The notes: generated from the letters alone by a model not told the origin. A stretch of 64,000 bases of DNA from CAVSUB01 sp963816725 (GCA_963816725.1 CAWFMC010000020.1:17483-81482), one strand, 5' to 3'; shown: positions 42,015 through 51,323, counted from the stretch's first letter. Numbers and translations: made by a program.

Positions 42015-42578
42015 TCAGCCGCGTAGCGGGGCCAGCGCGCCGGCCCATTTCGCGAGCTCGTCGAGCATCACCGTCGCGGCCTTCGCTTGCACCTCGCCCG
42101 GTGAGAACGCGCCGGTCGCCTGATCGAACAGCTTCGTAAAGAACGGCAGCGTCACCGCTTCGGGCAGCGGCATCATCTTCAGCGCCGTCACCAGCAGCTT
42201 GTTCGTCTGCACCGACCGAAGGCCGCCGGACACACCGCCGTAGCTCACGTAGCCGACCGGCTTGTAGGCCCACTCCTGGACCAGATAATCCAGCGCATTC
42301 ACCAGCGCCGGAGGCGTGCTGAAGTTGTACTCGGGCGTCACGAAGACGAACGCGTCCGCCTTCGCGACCCGGGCACTCCAGGTTTTCGTGTGCTCGTGCT
42401 GGTACTTCTGCAGCCGCGGGTGCTCAGGCTCGTTCATCATCGGCAGGTTGACCGCGGCGAGATCGACCATCTCGATCTCGAACCCGCCGTGGCGGCGGGC
42501 CACCCCTTCGAACCACGCGGCGATCGCGGGTCCCTTTCGTGACGGACGCGTGCTGGCAATGATGATCTGCAGATGCAT
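42015..42578 (-). CDS. NAD(P)H-dependent FMN reductase (flavodoxin-like fold)
   Basis: 187 residues. IIIASTRPSRKGPAIAAWF is the FMN phosphate-binding loop and FVFVTPEYNFSTPPALVNALDYL with YVSYGGVSGG completes the FMN site of the SsuE/ChrR/azoreductase group. These enzymes supply reduced flavin or detoxify quinones. It lies 31 bp downstream of the HxlR regulator on the same strand, so it is probably in that operon and redox-responsive (inference). Confidence 0.9.
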   Translation of the reverse strand: MHLQIIIASTRPSRKGPAIAAWFEGVARRHGGFEIEMVDLAAVNLPMMNEPEHPRLQKYQHEHTKTWSARVAKADAFVFVTPEYNFSTPPALVNALDYLVQEWAYKPVGYVSYGGVSGGLRSVQTNKLLVTALKMMPLPEAVTLPFFTKLFDQATGAFSPGEVQAKAATVMLDELAKWAGALAPLRG

Positions 42579-42609
42579 GGTGTAGGAAGGTCGCGAAACA
42601 GGCCGCGGA

Positions 42610-42981
42610 TCAGGCGCGCCGCCGCTGTCGCGGCTTCGCCGCCTCGGCGGGCGGGCCGCCGAACTTGTGGGCCCACTCGGCGATCGCGTCGAACGCCACC
42701 GCCAGGCCCCGGCCCTTCTTCGTCAACGAGTACTCGACGCGAACCGGCGTTTCGGGAACCACCGTCCGCTCGACGATGCCTTCCTGCTCCAGCTCCTGGA
42801 GGCGCTCGCTGAGCATCCGGTCGGTGATATCCGGTATCGCATCCCGCAGCGTCGCGAAGCGGCAGTCCGCACCGAGCAGCACGAAGATGATCGCCCCTGT
42901 CCACCGCCGGCCGATGAGCTCGGCGGCGCGATGAAACTGCGCGCACAGCGCTGGCGGGTGGGGACCGGAGGTGGCTCGCAT
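42610..42981 (-). CDS. HxlR-family winged-helix transcriptional regulator
   Basis: 123 residues from ATG 42981, preceded by GGAGGT at proper spacing; an ATG 24 bases further upstream lacks one. HxlR features: an N-terminal Cys (ALCAQFHRAAELIGRRWTG), RFATLRDAIPDITDRMLSERLQELEQEGIVERTV and the wing VRVEYSLTKKGRGL. In this family a cysteine near the N-terminus often senses quinones, aldehydes or disulfide stress. It probably controls its own operon with the FMN reductase and the divergent DoxX gene across an AT-rich spacer. Confidence 0.92.
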   Translation of the reverse strand: MRATSGPHPPALCAQFHRAAELIGRRWTGAIIFVLLGADCRFATLRDAIPDITDRMLSERLQELEQEGIVERTVVPETPVRVEYSLTKKGRGLAVAFDAIAEWAHKFGGPPAEAAKPRQRRRA

Positions 42982-43047
42982 CTGCGACCTCCAGTATACC
43001 GCCAAGGCTTACCTTCGGCTAGCGACTAGCTTATTTTTATTTACTAC

Positions 43048-43077
43048 TTGATTTATATCGACTAACTTTTGTATAGT
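43048..43077 (+). promoter_or_regulatory. Candidate sigma-70 promoter for the DoxX gene in an AT-rich divergent spacer
   Basis: TTGATT (43048-43053) and TATAGT (43072-43077) are spaced 18 bp. The surrounding 70 bases are strikingly AT-rich for this genome and contain repeated CTAGCGACTAG- and AGTCGACT-like words that could be HxlR operators. Confidence 0.5.
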
Positions 43078-43135
43078 CATAGTCGTCGATTGGATGAGGG
43101 TGCGAGTGCCGGCGGGAGCCGGTCAGGAGAACGTC

Positions 43136-43639
43136 ATGGATGCAGGATTGCTGATTGGGCGGATCGTGTTCGGTGGGTTGATGGCGGCCCATGGGGCGCA
43201 GAAGTACTTTGGATGGTTCGGCGGGTACGGGCTGGACGCGGTGAGCGGGATGTTCGAGTCGCTCGGGTTCCGTCCAGGACATCTGTTCGCGCGTGCGGCG
43301 GCGCTCAGCGAAATCGGTGCCGGGCTGCTCGTCGCGGGCGGTCTGCTCGGGCCGGTGGGACCCGCCCTGCTGCTGTCGGTGATGATCGTCGCGGCAGTCA
43401 GCGTCCACTGGCAGCACGGGCTCTTCGCCGCGACCAACGGCATCGAGATGCCGCTCCTCTACGCCGCGGCTGCGGTGGTCTTCGCGCTGACCGGACCGGG
43501 GGCGTATTCGCTCGACGCGGTGCTGGGTCTCAGCGGTCTCTGGACCCCCGCCGTGACCGCCATCGTCCTCACGCTCGGCGTCGCCGGGGCGCTGGGCAAC
43601 CTGGCGATCCGCAAGACGCCCGCGCCGGCCGCCGCCTGA
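43136..43639 (+). CDS. DoxX family membrane protein
   Basis: 167 residues from ATG 43136 with AGGAG upstream. Four membrane helices with the DoxX start LIGRIVFGGLMAAHGAQKYFGWFGG and the later LSEIGAGLLVAGGLLGP. Members are small inner-membrane oxidoreductase-associated proteins; some act with thiol or quinol stress enzymes. Being divergent from an HxlR regulator and an FMN reductase fits a redox-stress unit. Confidence 0.92.
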   Translation: MDAGLLIGRIVFGGLMAAHGAQKYFGWFGGYGLDAVSGMFESLGFRPGHLFARAAALSEIGAGLLVAGGLLGPVGPALLLSVMIVAAVSVHWQHGLFAATNGIEMPLLYAAAAVVFALTGPGAYSLDAVLGLSGLWTPAVTAIVLTLGVAGALGNLAIRKTPAPAAA

Positions 43640-43838
43640 CGGCTGGTTGGAGGCGACGGCCGCGCTCCGCACCGGCGGGGCGCGGCCTCCCCGCCGTCCG
43701 ATCGTGGGCAACGCCGGTCCGGATCCGGACAGTCTGTTGCTCGGTCGCAATCGCATTGCAGCGCAACCGCGTCAAAATACGCGGCAGCCAAGGCCGGGGA
43801 CGAATCCCCGGGATTGGCATTCCGGTTGCGCGTCCGGC

Positions 43839-46280
43839 ATGACGATGGCCTTTTTTCAGGATGTGCGGGGTGCGGCGCGGATGTGGGCGGCGAGACCCGG
43901 GCTGCCGCTCTTGGCGATCGTCTCGATGACCCTGGCGATCGCCGCCGCAACGAGCGCGTTCGTCGTCACAGATGCGGCGGTGTGGCGGCCGTTACCGCTT
44001 CCCTCGCCGCAGCGCGTCGCCTGGATCTCCTCGCTCGATCGGCAGGTCCCCGGGGACACCGCCCCCGGTGTGTTCAGCGCGTGGCGGGCGCGAGCGGCGT
44101 CCGTCACGGCACTCGGCGCGATGCGCGTCGCGGAAGCGACGCTGATCGACGGCGGCGCCGCGGAGCGGATCTCCGGAGCCCAGGTCACCAGCGGCGTCTT
44201 CGCCGCTCTCGGGCTCAGCGCCGCGTCGGGGCGCCTCCTCTCTCCCGCTGACGAGGCATCCGGGGCTGCGCCGGTGCTGGTGATTAGCGAACGTCTCAAG
44301 CGGACGCATTTCGCCGGCGTCAACCCGATCGGCCGCACGATCACCCTGGACGGCCGGGCGCGCACAATCGTCGGCGTGATGCCGCCGGCGTTCGACGCGG
44401 TCCCCTTCGGAATCGACTGGCTGACGCCGCTCGGCTTCAGTGCCGCGCAGGCGGCGAACGTCGGCCCGCGATATCTGCAGGTCGTCGCGCGACTGTCGAC
44501 CGGGCCTGAGCCGCAGGTCGAGGCGGAACTGACGGCCATCGCGCGGGCAACCGGCGCCACAGGCGACACCGGCCTGCCACTCGAGGTGCGCGTCGAGCCG
44601 CTCGGCAGGCACTTCGCATCCGCGCCCCGCCGCGTGCTGCTCCCCCTATTCGGCGCCACGTTGACGCTGGTCCTGATCGCGGCGGTCAACGTCGCCGGGC
44701 TGATGATCGCGCACGGTCAGCGCCGTGTCGGCGAGATGACGGTGCGCGCGTCCCTCGGCGCCACCCGCGCACGCCTCGTTCGGCAGCTCGCGACCGAGTC
44801 CGGCCTGCTGATCCTCGTGTCCGGCGGGCTCGCCCTGATCCTGGCGCAATGGCTCACGGACGCGCTCTCGGCGCTGCTGCCGCCAGCGCTCCATCAGGTA
44901 CCGATTCAGGCGATCGACGGCCGAACGATCGCCTTCGCCCTCGGCCTGATCGCTTCGGCCACGCTCTTGGCCGGACTCCTGCCAGCCTTCCGCAACTCGC
45001 GAGCCGACCTGCGGTCCAGCCTCTCCGGTAGCTCGCGCACCATCACCGCCGGCACGGAGCGGCTGCGGCGTGGGTTCGTCGCCGCGCAGATCGCGCTCGC
45101 CATGAGCCTCGCGATGGCGGGCTTGCTGATGCTCCAGACCACGCGCGCCCTGGACGACGCCCCGCGTGGGTATCAGGGCGATCGGGTGCTGACCGCGGCG
45201 TTGCGTTTCCCCAACAGCGACTACCCTAGCGGCGCCGCGATCACGCGCGCGGTCGATCGTGTCGTCTCGGCCTCGACGTCCGTGAGCGGCGTCGAGCGGA
45301 CCGCGATCGGGACGCGGCTGCCGCTCTCCGGCGGCGCCCCGAGCTCGGACGTCGCGCTCGTGTCGGAGACCTTCTCGAACGGCGTCGATCGTCAGGCGAG
45401 GATCCGCTTCGTCACGCCCGGCTTCTTCGGGACGCTGGGCACCAGCATTCTCGAGGGCCGCGACATTGCTGACGCCGATCGGCCGGGTGCGCCGCTCGTG
45501 GTGCTGGTCAACGACACGCTGGCACGGCGGCTCGCTCCCTCGGGGTCGGTGGTTGGCCGTGACGTGAAGTTCGCGGTGGCGGACTTCAACCATGACGGCG
45601 CTACCCCGTGGCGGGTCGTGGGGCGGGTCGAGGACGCCTGGGACAGCGGGCCGCGGGAGCAGCCGCAGCCGGAGATTTACGTCAGCCTGGCGCAGGGTCC
45701 GGCGGACGTTTTCGAATGGGTCGGGCGCCGCGTCCTGCTCGCGGTGCGCGCCACACCGGGGCGGACACTGGGCGCAAACGAGGTCCGCGCCGCCGTCGCG
45801 CGCGAGGTCCCCGGCCTGCCGCTCTTCGACGTGCAGACGCTCGACGAACGTCTCGCGGCGCACCTGGCGACGGAGCGGCTTCTCACCCGCCTCCTCGTCC
45901 CTCTCGGCATCATGGGGGCCCTCCTCGCGACCCTCGGCGTCTTCGCCATCGTCACGCACGTGGTCTCGGCGCGGCGGCGGGAACTGGCGGTTCGGATGGT
46001 GCTGGGGGCGTCACCGGCCTCGATCCTGAGGCTCGCGCTGCAGGATGGCCTGCGGATGACGATCGCCGGGATCGCGGTGGGGGCGGCGGGAGCGGTCCTG
46101 GCGGGGCGCAGCCTGGCCGCATTGACCTTCGGCGTGGCACCGCTGGACCCGCGAACCATTGCCGCGGCAGCCGGCCTCACGCTCATCACGACGACCCTGG
46201 CCGTGTGGTGGCCGGCCCGCCGTGCGGCACGGCTCGATCCCGCGACCGCCTGCGAGACGCCTAGTCCCCTGGAACCGTGA
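43839..46280 (+). CDS. ABC-type permease of the ADOP family (MacB/FtsX-like, duplicated)
   Basis: 813 residues from ATG 43839 (a second ATG is at 43845). The N-terminal membrane helix LAIVSMTLAIAAATSAFVVT is followed by a MacB periplasmic core (SGVFAALGLSAASGRLLSPADE, VISERLKRTHFAG, TITLDGRARTIVGVMPP), an FtsX block (LIAAVNVAGLMIAHGQRRVGEMTVRASLGATR), and a second core plus FtsX block (RRRELAVRMVLGASPASILRL). ADOP permeases of Acidobacteria usually have no adjacent ATPase, as here. The stop codon TGA (46278-46280) lies inside the terminal repeat of MITE copy B, so the element has supplied or altered the very end of the protein. Confidence 0.9.
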   Translation: MTMAFFQDVRGAARMWAARPGLPLLAIVSMTLAIAAATSAFVVTDAAVWRPLPLPSPQRVAWISSLDRQVPGDTAPGVFSAWRARAASVTALGAMRVAEATLIDGGAAERISGAQVTSGVFAALGLSAASGRLLSPADEASGAAPVLVISERLKRTHFAGVNPIGRTITLDGRARTIVGVMPPAFDAVPFGIDWLTPLGFSAAQAANVGPRYLQVVARLSTGPEPQVEAELTAIARATGATGDTGLPLEVRVEPLGRHFASAPRRVLLPLFGATLTLVLIAAVNVAGLMIAHGQRRVGEMTVRASLGATRARLVRQLATESGLLILVSGGLALILAQWLTDALSALLPPALHQVPIQAIDGRTIAFALGLIASATLLAGLLPAFRNSRADLRSSLSGSSRTITAGTERLRRGFVAAQIALAMSLAMAGLLMLQTTRALDDAPRGYQGDRVLTAALRFPNSDYPSGAAITRAVDRVVSASTSVSGVERTAIGTRLPLSGGAPSSDVALVSETFSNGVDRQARIRFVTPGFFGTLGTSILEGRDIADADRPGAPLVVLVNDTLARRLAPSGSVVGRDVKFAVADFNHDGATPWRVVGRVEDAWDSGPREQPQPEIYVSLAQGPADVFEWVGRRVLLAVRATPGRTLGANEVRAAVAREVPGLPLFDVQTLDERLAAHLATERLLTRLLVPLGIMGALLATLGVFAIVTHVVSARRRELAVRMVLGASPASILRLALQDGLRMTIAGIAVGAAGAVLAGRSLAALTFGVAPLDPRTIAAAAGLTLITTTLAVWWPARRAARLDPATACETPSPLEP

Positions 46281-46412
46281 TAGCTGGGACAAGTCCCGGA
46301 GCGCGGCGCCCGGCGGGCAAGGCGAGAGGAGTGAGCATATTGGGCATATGTGAGCGACGAGCAACGCCGCCCGGCGGGATGCCCCGCCCGGGAGTTGTCC
46401 TAGAAATCACGG
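46275..46412. mobile_element. MITE-like hairpin element, copy B
   Basis: 138 bp. Outer inverted repeats begin CCGTGAT and end ATCACGG, continuing with GGACAA..TCCCGG on one side and its complement on the other. The core (CCCGGCGGGCAAGGCG ... GAGCAACGCCGCCCGGCGGG) matches copy A at 23719-23882, and the central hairpin CATAT-TGGGC-ATATG is a compensated version of that in copy A. It overlaps the ADOP stop codon and is followed 4 bp later by a different element. Confidence 0.65.
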
Positions 46413-46416
46413 CGAC

Positions 46417-46532
46417 TAGCAGGATGCTGAAAAACGCATCCTGAATGGCAGATGGAAGATGGCGAAACCCCAGTGTTTTCACATCTGCCATTTGCCATTT
46501 CCCATCAGGCCGCCCTTTTTCAGCGGCCTGTT
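46417..46532. mobile_element. Hairpin-ended non-autonomous element, left copy
   Basis: 116 bp. Each end is a hairpin with an 8-bp perfect stem and the conserved loop TGAAAAA: CAGGATGC/GCATCCTG at the left, CAGGCCGC/GCGGCCTG (slightly altered here) at the right. The middle has an 11-bp inverted repeat AATGGCAGATG/CATCTGCCATT. An inverted copy lies at 47546-47668, so the two bracket the toxin/immunity genes. Terminal hairpins of this type suggest IS200/IS605-like single-strand mobilisation (inference). Confidence 0.7.
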
Positions 46533-46571
46533 GGGGGTAAAGGTCCGGTTGTGCGCAGCGAAGCTGGACGA

Positions 46572-46904
46572 TCAGTCTCTGGCCGATCGCAGCGCTTCGA
46601 GGTCGGCACGGCTCGACGGAAGCCAGGCGGCCCCCAGGGACTTGAGAAACCGGCGAATCTGGGTCACGGTCCAGCGCTCGGTCAGGATCAGGAGACGATC
46701 GAGCTCGTCATCGACGGCCCGGGCTTCGTCCGGCGAGGCATCGGCCCTGAAGCTTCTGGCGGCAGCCGGCGCGGAGCCGTGATCGAGCAGGAAATCCTGG
46801 TGCAAGTACCCGCCGAAGAACTGCGCCAGCGCCGGGAAGTCCTCGGGCCTGACCTTCCTGTCGTCCTTCCCGCTTTTTCGACCCTCGGCCGGCCGCTTGG
46901 TCAT
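46572..46904 (-). CDS. CdiI-like immunity protein
   Basis: 110 residues, acidic and helical after a basic N-terminal stretch. FPALAQFFGGYLHQDFLLDHGSA followed by ASPDEARAVDDELDRLLI matches the pattern of the CdiI_2 contact-dependent-inhibition immunity family (PF18593, from memory). Its ATG (46904-46902) overlaps the toxin stop codon as ATGA, the toxin-then-immunity order usual for CDI loci. It should bind and block the RNase encoded upstream, in the cytoplasm; it has no signal peptide. Confidence 0.78.
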   Translation of the reverse strand: MTKRPAEGRKSGKDDRKVRPEDFPALAQFFGGYLHQDFLLDHGSAPAAARSFRADASPDEARAVDDELDRLLILTERWTVTQIRRFLKSLGAAWLPSSRADLEALRSARD

Positions 46905-47491
46905 TTCGTCTCCGGGTAGGATGTCAGCACGATGCCACGATGATCGCGCTCCAGCCAGCGCATCACCACCCTTGCGCTGGAGCAGGGCCGGGTCGTCCTG
47001 TCACCCCGGCTGAGCGAAAGCCCTATAGGAGCCGGCCCGGGATCGCGATATAGGAGAACGAGATTCGGACGCGACCCGGACCGGGCCACCCAGGCGTCGA
47101 CCCGGTCGCGATTCGCGGCGAGCGCCGCCGCGACGACGCGGGAGGCCGTTGCCGCATCGGGGTACGTCGATGCGGCTGAGATCTGCCGCTCGCGGTAGAG
47201 CCGCTCCGCCAATTGGGCGAAGGTCCGCCCCACGTGCCGCTTCAGGGTGTGGCCGCCCACGGCCTCGTCCGCAGCCAAATCGTAGCTAGCGGCCGTTTTT
47301 ACAGCTGAGCTGACGGCCGCAGCGGAAGAAGGTGCTGCTGGCGTTTTCGCGATGGTACTCGGGGCGGGATCACCGGCCGGGACTTCCGCCTGCCGACACG
47401 ATGCTGCCCCGATTGCCGCCAGCAACACCAGTTGCAGCAATACGATACAGACGACGTCGGAACGCGAGCGATAGGCGGATCGACCTCTCAC
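46901..47491 (-). CDS. Exported RNase A-like toxin (bacterial CdiA-CT RNase A fold)
   Basis: 196 residues if GTG 47491 is the start (no clear ribosome site; upstream frame is translated repeat). A hydrophobic signal (about 13-31) ends in GAASC, an acceptable lipobox, so it may be a lipoprotein. After a linker, the domain 75-196 has DEAVGGHTLKRHVGRT. His86 and Arg97 are spaced 11 residues and Thr190 and Tyr192 two residues (LTSYPE), the spacing of the catalytic His, Arg, Thr and Tyr reported for the Yersinia kristensenii CdiA toxin. Unlike CDI toxins it is not attached to a CdiA filament. Other matches: ISAASTYPDAATA, SSARVVMRW. Confidence 0.75.
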   Translation of the reverse strand: MRGRSAYRSRSDVVCIVLLQLVLLAAIGAASCRQAEVPAGDPAPSTIAKTPAAPSSAAAVSSAVKTAASYDLAADEAVGGHTLKRHVGRTFAQLAERLYRERQISAASTYPDAATASRVVAAALAANRDRVDAWVARSGSRPNLVLLYRDPGPAPIGLSLSRGDRTTRPCSSARVVMRWLERDHRGIVLTSYPETK

Positions 47492-47545
47492 GGGCCGATC
47501 ATAGTCGTTCGTGTCCGGTGGAGCGCGTGAGAGGGCGATCAGCTT

Positions 47546-47668
47546 TAGCAGGCCGCTGAAAAGGGCGGCCTGATGTGAAATGGCAAATGGCAGATGTGAA
47601 AACACTGGAGTTTTGCCATCTTCCATCTGACATCCGCCATTCAGGATGCGTTTTTCAGCATCCTGTTA
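47546..47668. mobile_element. Hairpin-ended non-autonomous element, right copy (inverted)
   Basis: 123 bp, reverse complement of the element at 46417-46532 with few differences. Terminal hairpins CAGGCCGC/GCGGCCTG and GCATCCTG/CAGGATGC keep perfect 8-bp stems around A-rich loops. Between its ends it carries the same degenerate ATGGCAG 7-mers. Together the two copies delimit a 1.25-kb unit (46417-47668). Confidence 0.7.
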
Positions 47669-47814
47669 GGTGACGCAGCCGGCGAAAGACGAAATAATAG
47701 ATGGCAAGATCCGTGTAGGCTACACCGGCGTCTTAATACTGTAACCGTCCTGCGGAGCGTAGCAGCCCCGTCTGCGGGGCACGACCGCGAGGGCTTGAAC
47801 GTGGTGAGAAGCGT

Positions 47815-48111
47815 ATGAGAACTCAGGCGAGCCGAGCGATGTCCGAATTGCTGGAAGACGACGACTTCCAGCAGCTGATTACGGACCGGTTGGAAGAGGA
47901 TCCGACGTTCTGGACCGGCAGCGGCAAGCGCCGCACGGTGATTACGGTCGAGGTTGAGGACGGACACGTCACGCTGAACGGTGTCGTGCGGACCAAGATG
48001 GATCGGCGCCGGGCCGACATTCTGGTGCGGGCGCTCGGCGCCGTCGGCGTCGACAACCGCCTGCGGGTCCTCACCGAAGACAAGGACGACCCCAAGCGCG
48101 TCGTCGCCTGA
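47815..48111 (+). CDS. BON-domain protein
   Basis: 98 residues from ATG 47815 (an internal ATG at 47839 is an alternative). ITDRLEEDPTFWTGSGKRRTVITVEVEDGHVTLNGVVRTKMDRRRADILVRALGAVGVDNRL is a BON fold: helix, two strands around VEDGHVTLNGVV, helix, strand. There is no signal peptide, unlike OsmY, so it is probably cytoplasmic. BON domains bind lipid or other hydrophobic ligands; the role is unknown. A strong hairpin lies downstream. Confidence 0.82.
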   Translation: MRTQASRAMSELLEDDDFQQLITDRLEEDPTFWTGSGKRRTVITVEVEDGHVTLNGVVRTKMDRRRADILVRALGAVGVDNRLRVLTEDKDDPKRVVA

Positions 48112-48121
48112 CCTGTTCGAC

Positions 48122-48151
48122 CCGTGGGTCCAGTCCCGACCGGACCCACGG
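48122..48151. terminator. Strong hairpin between convergent genes
   Basis: CCGTGGGTCC (48122-48131) pairs with GGACCCACGG (48142-48151), a perfect 10-bp stem with a 10-base loop. It sits 10 bp from each of the two converging stop codons, an ideal place for a bidirectional terminator, although no T-run follows. Confidence 0.6.
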
Positions 48152-48160
48152 TCATCCTGC

Positions 48161-51100
48161 CTATCGGTCGAGGATCTTTGCGACCTCGGCATTCACCGCA
48201 TCGAGCTCCTTCTTCAGTTCCGCGTAGCGCTCGACCGCGTCCCGGCCGATCTTCTGGTCGCCACGCGCGGTCATGCCGGCGAGGTAGGTGATGTGCGCCT
48301 GCAGCCCCGGCTTGCCGTAGCGTACCGGCTCGGTCAGGAGCTTCGCCGCAATCGCGTCGAGCGCCTTCGCTTTTTCTGCATCCGCCCCTGACGCCCCCTT
48401 GAGCCGCGTTTGCGCTTCGCGTACGCGCGCGACCGTCTGGTTCACGCCGGTCACGAGCTCCCGCGTCCGGGTGTTGTGGTCGAACTGCTCTTTCAGGTCG
48501 GCGACCGTGACCCCGTCTGCAGCGACGTTCGGATCGATGAGCACGGTCAGCGGCTGCGTGAGCACCTTGTCGCCGGCCTTCAGCCGCACCTGATACGCGC
48601 CCGGCGGGAGCGTGAGCCCGCCCTGATTCCGGACGTCCCAGGTGAAGCGGTTCATGCCGGCGAGCTTCGTGACGCGCGCGATGTTGGCATTGCCGCGCCC
48701 GGCGCGTCCGGCGCCACCCGCCGCCTCAGTGTCGTCGGGATCGGCGGAAGGCGCCGCGCCTCCGCCGCCTCGCCCGCCACGTCCGCGTCCCCCGCCGGCC
48801 GGCGCGTCGCTGTTGTACGAATTGAGGACGGTGCCCTGGGGATCGAGGATCTCGATCGTGACCGGGCCGGCTGGTGCGGCCGGCAGGTAGTAGTCGACCA
48901 TCGGCCCGAGCGCGCTGTAGGTCGTCCGATAGCCGTCGCGCGGCTTGTACAGAATCACGTCCGAGGCGGTTCCCTGCGCCGGCGCGCCGATCTGGTGCAG
49001 CGCCGACACGTTGTCGAGAATCCAGAACGCCCGGCCCTGCGTGGCGACCACGAGGTCCTTGTGGTGCAGCTTGATGTCGGTGATCGGCGTCACCGGGAGG
49101 TTCAACTGGAACGGCTGCCAGTGGCCACCGTTGTCGAACGAGATGAACATGCCGAACTCGGTGCCGGCGTAGAGCAGGCCTTCCCGGTCCGGATCCTCGC
49201 GAACCACGCGGGTCGGGTTGTCGGCGGCAATGCCGTTGCTGCCCGTCGTCAACCGCGTCCAGCTCTTGCCGTAATCGTCGGTCTTGTAGATGTACGGCTG
49301 GTAATCGCCGAGCAGGTAGCGGTAGACCGCGAAATAAGCGGAGCCGCGGCGATGAGGGGACGCCTCGATCCACTGCACGCGGCCGCCGGGCTCCAGATCC
49401 TTGGGCGTGACGTCGGTCCAGGTCTTCCCGTTGTCACGCGTGACGTGGAACGGGCCGTCGTTGGAACCGGTCCAGATCACGCCGCGCTCCAGCGGCGACT
49501 CGGTGATCGCGTACAACGTGCTGTAGAACTCCTCACCGGTGACGTCGCGGGTGATCGGCTCGCCGCTCGCCCCCTGGCAGCAGGCCGGCTTCGCGGTCAG
49601 ATCGGGGGAGATCTTCTCCCATGTCACTCCCTTGTCGCGCGTCCGGTGCAGGTACTGCGATCCGTAATAGAGGACGTCCGGGTCGTGCGGCGAGAGCGCC
49701 ATCGGCGACACGCGCTGCATGCGATAGATCAGATCGCTTGCCGGATTCCCGTAGAGCGACTGGGCGCCGATCCAGGTACTGCTTCTCCTGGCCGGTCTTC
49801 AGGTTCATCACGCTGTACTGGCCCTTGCAGGATCCGTAGACGATGGTCGGGTCTTTGGGGTACGGCATGATGGGGCCGGTCTCGCAGCCCGGGCCGCCGC
49901 GCCAGTCCTCACGCGCGTACGGCGTCGCCTGGCTGGTGATGATCACCGTGCTGCTGTCCTGCTGCGCGCCGTACAGGTTGTAGGGGAACTGCTCGTCCAT
50001 CCAGACGCCGTAGAACTCCCCTGTCGGCTGGTTCAACTGCGACGACCAGGTGTGCCCGCCGTCAGTCGAGATGTTGGCGCCGCCGTCGTTGGACTGCACC
50101 AGCGTGTTGCCGTCCTTCGGGTTGACCCAGATGTCATGGTTGTCGCCGTGCGGCGTGCGCAGCGCGCTGAACGTCTTCCCGCCGTCGACCGACTTGAAGA
50201 AGCTCTCCGCGCCGGCGTAGACGACATCAGCGTTGGTCGGGTCGGCGCCGAGCGTGGTGTAGTAGAACGGCCGCTGCAGCAGCGCGGGCTGCGCGGTCAT
50301 GAGCGCCCAGCTCTGGCCGCTGTCGTCGGACCGATAGAAGCCGCCGCCCGGCAGGGCCTCGATCAGCGCGTAAATGCGATCCGGCTTGGCCGCCGTCACG
50401 GCGAGGTTGGCCTTGCCGATCAACTCGGCCGGCAGGCCGGTCTTGATCTGCGTGAACGTTTCGCCGGCGTCCGTGCTCTTGTAGAAACCACCGTCCCTCG
50501 AGCCGCTGATGATCGTCCAGGGCTTCCGCTCCAGGCGCGACATCCACGCATAGACGACCGACGGGTTGCCCGGCTGGAGCTCGACGTCCATGGCGCCGAC
50601 GCCGTCGTTGACGTAGAGGACCTTCTTCCACGTCTTGCCGCCGTCGGTGGTCTTGAAGATGCCGCGCTCGTCGTTCTTCTTGAACGCGTCCCCCATCGCC
50701 GCCACCCACACCGTGTTCGGATCGGTGGGATGGATCCGGACAGCGCCGATCTGGCCGGCGTGGTAGAGGCCGACGAACTGCCAGGTGTCACCGCCGTCAG
50801 CCGTCTTGTACACGCCGCGGCCGGTCGAGACGTTGCTCCGCACGCCGTCCGAGCCGGTGCCGACGTAGATCACCTTCGGGTCCGAATCCGCGACCGCGAT
50901 CGCGCCCATGGAGCCCACCGGGATCTTGCCGTCGGCGATCGGCGTCCAGTTGAGCCCGCCATCCGTCGTACGGAACAGGCCGCCGCTGGCAACGCCCATG
51001 TAGAACGTCTTCGGCTGCGACGGGACGCCGGTCACGGCAGTGACGCGGCCGCCCCGCGACGGACCGACCAGGCGATACTGCATCCCGCGCAACAGCGCCG

Positions 51101-51260
51101 GATCGACGACGCTAATCGTCGCCGCGCGGCCGGCCGGCGGCTGCGTGCGCGATGCCGGCTGGGTGGCCGGGGAGCGCTGCGGCGCAGGCGTTTGCGCGCG
51201 CGGCTGCGCCAGCGCGGCGGCAACCAACACGAATAGCGAGATGACGGAGTGACGACGCAT
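48161..51260 (-). pseudogene. Secreted VPS10/BNR-repeat protein, broken by a single-base frameshift
   Basis: Two frames together encode one protein of about 1030 residues. The upstream part (51260 to about 49776) has a signal peptide and repeats such as GLFRTTDGGLNWTPI, GVYKTADGGDTWQFV and GIFKTTDGGKTWKKV. At about 49775 one extra base (a C in the coding strand, TAC-C-TGG) shifts the frame; the downstream part resumes with WIGAQSLYGNPASDLIYR and continues to the stop at 48161 with further repeats, a Gly/Ala-rich linker and a helical end. The family is annotated as glycosyl-hydrolase-like or VPS10 sortilin-type propeller; its activity is not established. Start ATG 51260 has GGAG upstream. A sequencing error is as likely as a true mutation. 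Confidence 0.8.
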
Positions 51261-51323
51261 AGAGGAATCTCCGGGAGGGAGGCCTTGGTCAGGCGTTCGA
51301 AACGGGAACCTCAGCATACATCA

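Noticed and set aside
47492..47626. Longer N-terminus of the RNase A-like toxin
   Set aside because: This part is translation of the right-hand hairpin element and spacer; it would bury the signal peptide.
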